Shown piece by piece: positions 62,654 to 64,000 of a DNA stretch of 64,000 nucleotides. The notes under the pieces were generated by a model. That model searched no databases and was not told the origin of the DNA. It worked only from the letters and a program-made list of their open reading frames with translations. The stretch spans positions 310,001 to 374,000 of the forward strand of contig NZ_JBLZUR010000002.1 in assembly GCF_048565625.1 (NCBI RefSeq), given 5' to 3'. Made by a program: the position numbers and the translations under genes. Origin of the DNA: JBLZUR01 sp048565625. GTDB taxonomy: Bacteria; Pseudomonadota; Alphaproteobacteria; Sphingomonadales; Sphingomonadaceae. Within the stretch, counting starts at the first letter, position 1. Each line of letters starts with the position of its first letter.

Positions 62654-62678
62654 GGAACTCCGATGCACCCGACAGGTT
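62654..62678 (+). promoter_or_regulatory. GGAAC-N16-GGTT promoter-like element for the lipoprotein gene
   Basis: GGAAC at 62654-62658 and GGTT at 62675-62678, 30 bases before ATG 62708. It is divergent from the catalase element within one intergenic region. Confidence 0.45.
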
Positions 62679-62707
62679 ACCGCGCCGATCCCTCTCGAGA
62701 GGCTTGC

Positions 62708-63276
62708 ATGTCATCGAAGCTCATCCGCAATGGCGCCGCGGCGCTCGGTCTCTTCACCTTGCCGCTCATCGGCTGCACCACCGCGACGCCCTATCAGCCG
62801 CTGGCGCAGAACCGGCCATCGGCGGGTGGCTACAGCGATCAGCAGATCGAGGACAATCGCTTCCGCGTCACTTTCGCCGGCAACAGCATGACCTCGCGGG
62901 AGACTGTGGAAACCTACCTGCTCTACCGCAGCGCGCAGCTGGCGGTGGATCGCGGATTCGACTGGTTCGTCATGGCGGACCGGAACACCGATCGCCACAG
63001 CAACACCTATGTGGATCGGCCGTTCGCGACAGGTCCGTATGGTTATTGGGGTCCGGCTTGGCGCTATCGTGGCGCGGGCTTCGGCTGGCGTGGTTGGGAC
63101 CCGTATTGGGCGATCCCTTCTGGGGCGACAACATGGATATCCGCACCGTCGACCGGTACGAGGCCACGGCCGAGATCGTGCTCGGACGCGGTACCAAGCC
63201 GGCGGACAACCCGCGCGCCTTCGACGCCCGCTCGGTGCTCGCGAACCTGGGCTCCAGGATCAAGCCGCCCGCCTGA
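62708..63276 (+). pseudogene. CC0125/CC1285-family lipoprotein gene with a one-base frameshift
   Basis: The 5' frame encodes a lipoprotein signal (lipobox LIGC) and a body with NRFRVTFAGNSMTSRETVETYLLYRSAQLAVDRGFDWFVM. At the GGG run 63108-63110 the family-like sequence jumps to the +1 frame: WDPYW should continue GDPFWGDNMDIRTVDRYEA...ARSVLANLG, ending at 63276. Adding one G to the run restores one frame of about 190 residues. Without it the protein would be ~226 residues with a foreign tail. It is either a real mutation in a homopolymer or a sequencing error. Confidence 0.75.
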
Positions 63277-63391
63277 TCTCGGGCGGAACCTCGCTCCCTT
63301 CCAAGCTTTGCGGCCTTTTGGACAGCAGGAGCTTCGCAGATGATCCACGACAGCTGGATGACGTGCGCGGCGCGGGCGGTTTGACGTAGCC

Positions 63392-64000
63392 GTGCTGCGC
63401 GCTCTTCTTCCCCAAGTCGAAGTCAGTGAGGCGGAGCGCGCGGCTGGGCTGCGCAAGCTGATCTACGAGGCCGGCTATTCCAGCGCGACCGCCGCCTTGA
63501 CCAGCGGCGTGATCCTGACCGCCTTTGCGCTGTACCTCGGTGCGTCGAACCTCACGGTCGGCATCCTCGCCAGCGCCCCCTTCCTCGGCCAGTTGCTGCA
63601 GGCGCCCGCCGTGCTGCTCGTCGAGCGACTGCGCACCCGCAAGGCGATAGCGGTGTTCAGCAGCCTTATCGGGCGGTCCATGCTGATCCTGATGGCGCTT
63701 GCGGTTTTCCTGCCGTCTGCTCTTGCCATCACTGCCGTGATCGTCGGCCAGTTCGTGCTCTGCGCGATGAGCGCTGTCGGCACCTGCGCCTGGAATGCCT
63801 GGCTTCGCGACCTCGCCCCGCAGGAGCGGCTGGGGGAGGTGTTCGCGCGGCGCACCGTCTACACCACGTCCGTCACATTGCTGGCAGGCCTTGCCGCCGC
63901 GTTCCTGCTGGACCGCACCGCCGCCGGATCGAACCTCCGCGCGATCGCCTTCGCCGGGCTCTATCTGGTGGGCTGCGCGGCGGGTTTGGCCAGCGCGTTC
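63392..64000 (+). CDS. MFS transporter, 3' partial
   Basis: GTG at 63392 opens a frame to the window edge (203 codons). The product has hydrophobic helices from residue ~25 (YSSATAALTSGVILTAFALYLG, NLTVGILASAPFLGQLLQAPAVLLVERL) with the R-T-R-K charged loop of MFS proteins after helix 2, and WNAWLRDLAPQERLGEVFARR between later helices. It belongs to the general major facilitator superfamily; the substrate is unknown. About half of a typical protein is present. An in-frame stop lies ~45 bases upstream, so this GTG is the likeliest start. Confidence 0.82.
   Translation, partial: MLRALLPQVEVSEAERAAGLRKLIYEAGYSSATAALTSGVILTAFALYLGASNLTVGILASAPFLGQLLQAPAVLLVERLRTRKAIAVFSSLIGRSMLILMALAVFLPSALAITAVIVGQFVLCAMSAVGTCAWNAWLRDLAPQERLGEVFARRTVYTTSVTLLAGLAAAFLLDRTAAGSNLRAIAFAGLYLVGCAAGLASAF

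Overview
The window is a GC-rich (roughly two thirds G+C), densely packed chromosomal segment of an alphaproteobacterium. It is most likely a member of the Sphingomonadaceae, Sphingomonas or a close relative. The evidence is the gene content and order (nrdR-glyA-rpiB, murI/plsY/dprA, sdhC-sdhD-sdhA), a C4-pathway 5-aminolevulinate synthase, CarD, a CC0125/CC1285-type lipoprotein, a PEPxxWA-CTERM exported protein, and many copies of the CTGAGCCTGTCGAAG-type intergenic repeat common in sphingomonads. I see no tRNA, rRNA, CRISPR array, transposase or prophage. About 83 protein genes are supported, including several under 60 codons. The assignment to genus is inference.

Layout. 1-4300: chorismate mutase, a tRNA methyltransferase (trmJ) whose 5' end is built from repeat DNA, a GIY-YIG nuclease gene lying between two inverted repeat arms, then nrdR-glyA-rpiB and a small lipoprotein. 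4400-12800: hemA, murI, plsY-dprA, a lone methyltransferase, cfa, a four-EF-hand periplasmic protein and rlmN. 12990-17950: a 54-residue protein, amidohydrolase, NAD-dependent oxidoreductase, threonine ammonia-lyase and the leucyltransferase Bpt. 18050-23950: M23 peptidase, Suv3-like helicase with an S4-domain protein, 7Fe ferredoxin and CarD. 24100-31240: CorC-like protein, OmpA lipoprotein, TadA, a YqaE/Pmp3 small protein, L28, a glycine-zipper protein, a DUF2807 lipoprotein, TsaC/Sua5, a YtrA-type GntR regulator and a nitroreductase. 31480-42530: peptide transporter-glmM-thiD, DUF885 protein, cyclophilin, an ABC-2 exporter, phenylalanine hydroxylase and PrmA. 42500-53300: fabG-like SDR, a soluble globin-coupled chemoreceptor, sdhCDA without sdhB, YdeI-like protein, an orphan Phd-type antitoxin, ppc, an HNH nuclease, the PEP-CTERM protein and GluQRS. 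53300-64000: HIG1-like protein, cobalamin adenosyltransferase, the ergothioneine pair egtB-egtD, 3-hydroxyacyl-CoA dehydrogenase, argB, yggT-folD-marC, a manganese catalase coupled to a ZIP transporter, a frameshifted lipoprotein gene and the 5' part of an MFS transporter.

Most of this is housekeeping metabolism. The unusual features are regulatory and structural. At least four repeat families are interspersed. One has replaced the start region of trmJ, one sits in frame inside gluQ, and one supplies the stop codon of thiD. A set of GGAAC-N16/17-xGTT promoter-like boxes lies 27-30 bases upstream of three envelope or stress genes, including the Mn-catalase/ZIP operon. This suggests an EcfG-type general stress regulon. 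A GTGTATT/AATACAC inverted repeat in front of the DUF2807 lipoprotein shares a half-site with the promoter of the nearby GntR/YtrA-type regulator. I found no convincing wholly new multigene system; the best leads are these repeat-driven gene remodellings and the two small regulons.
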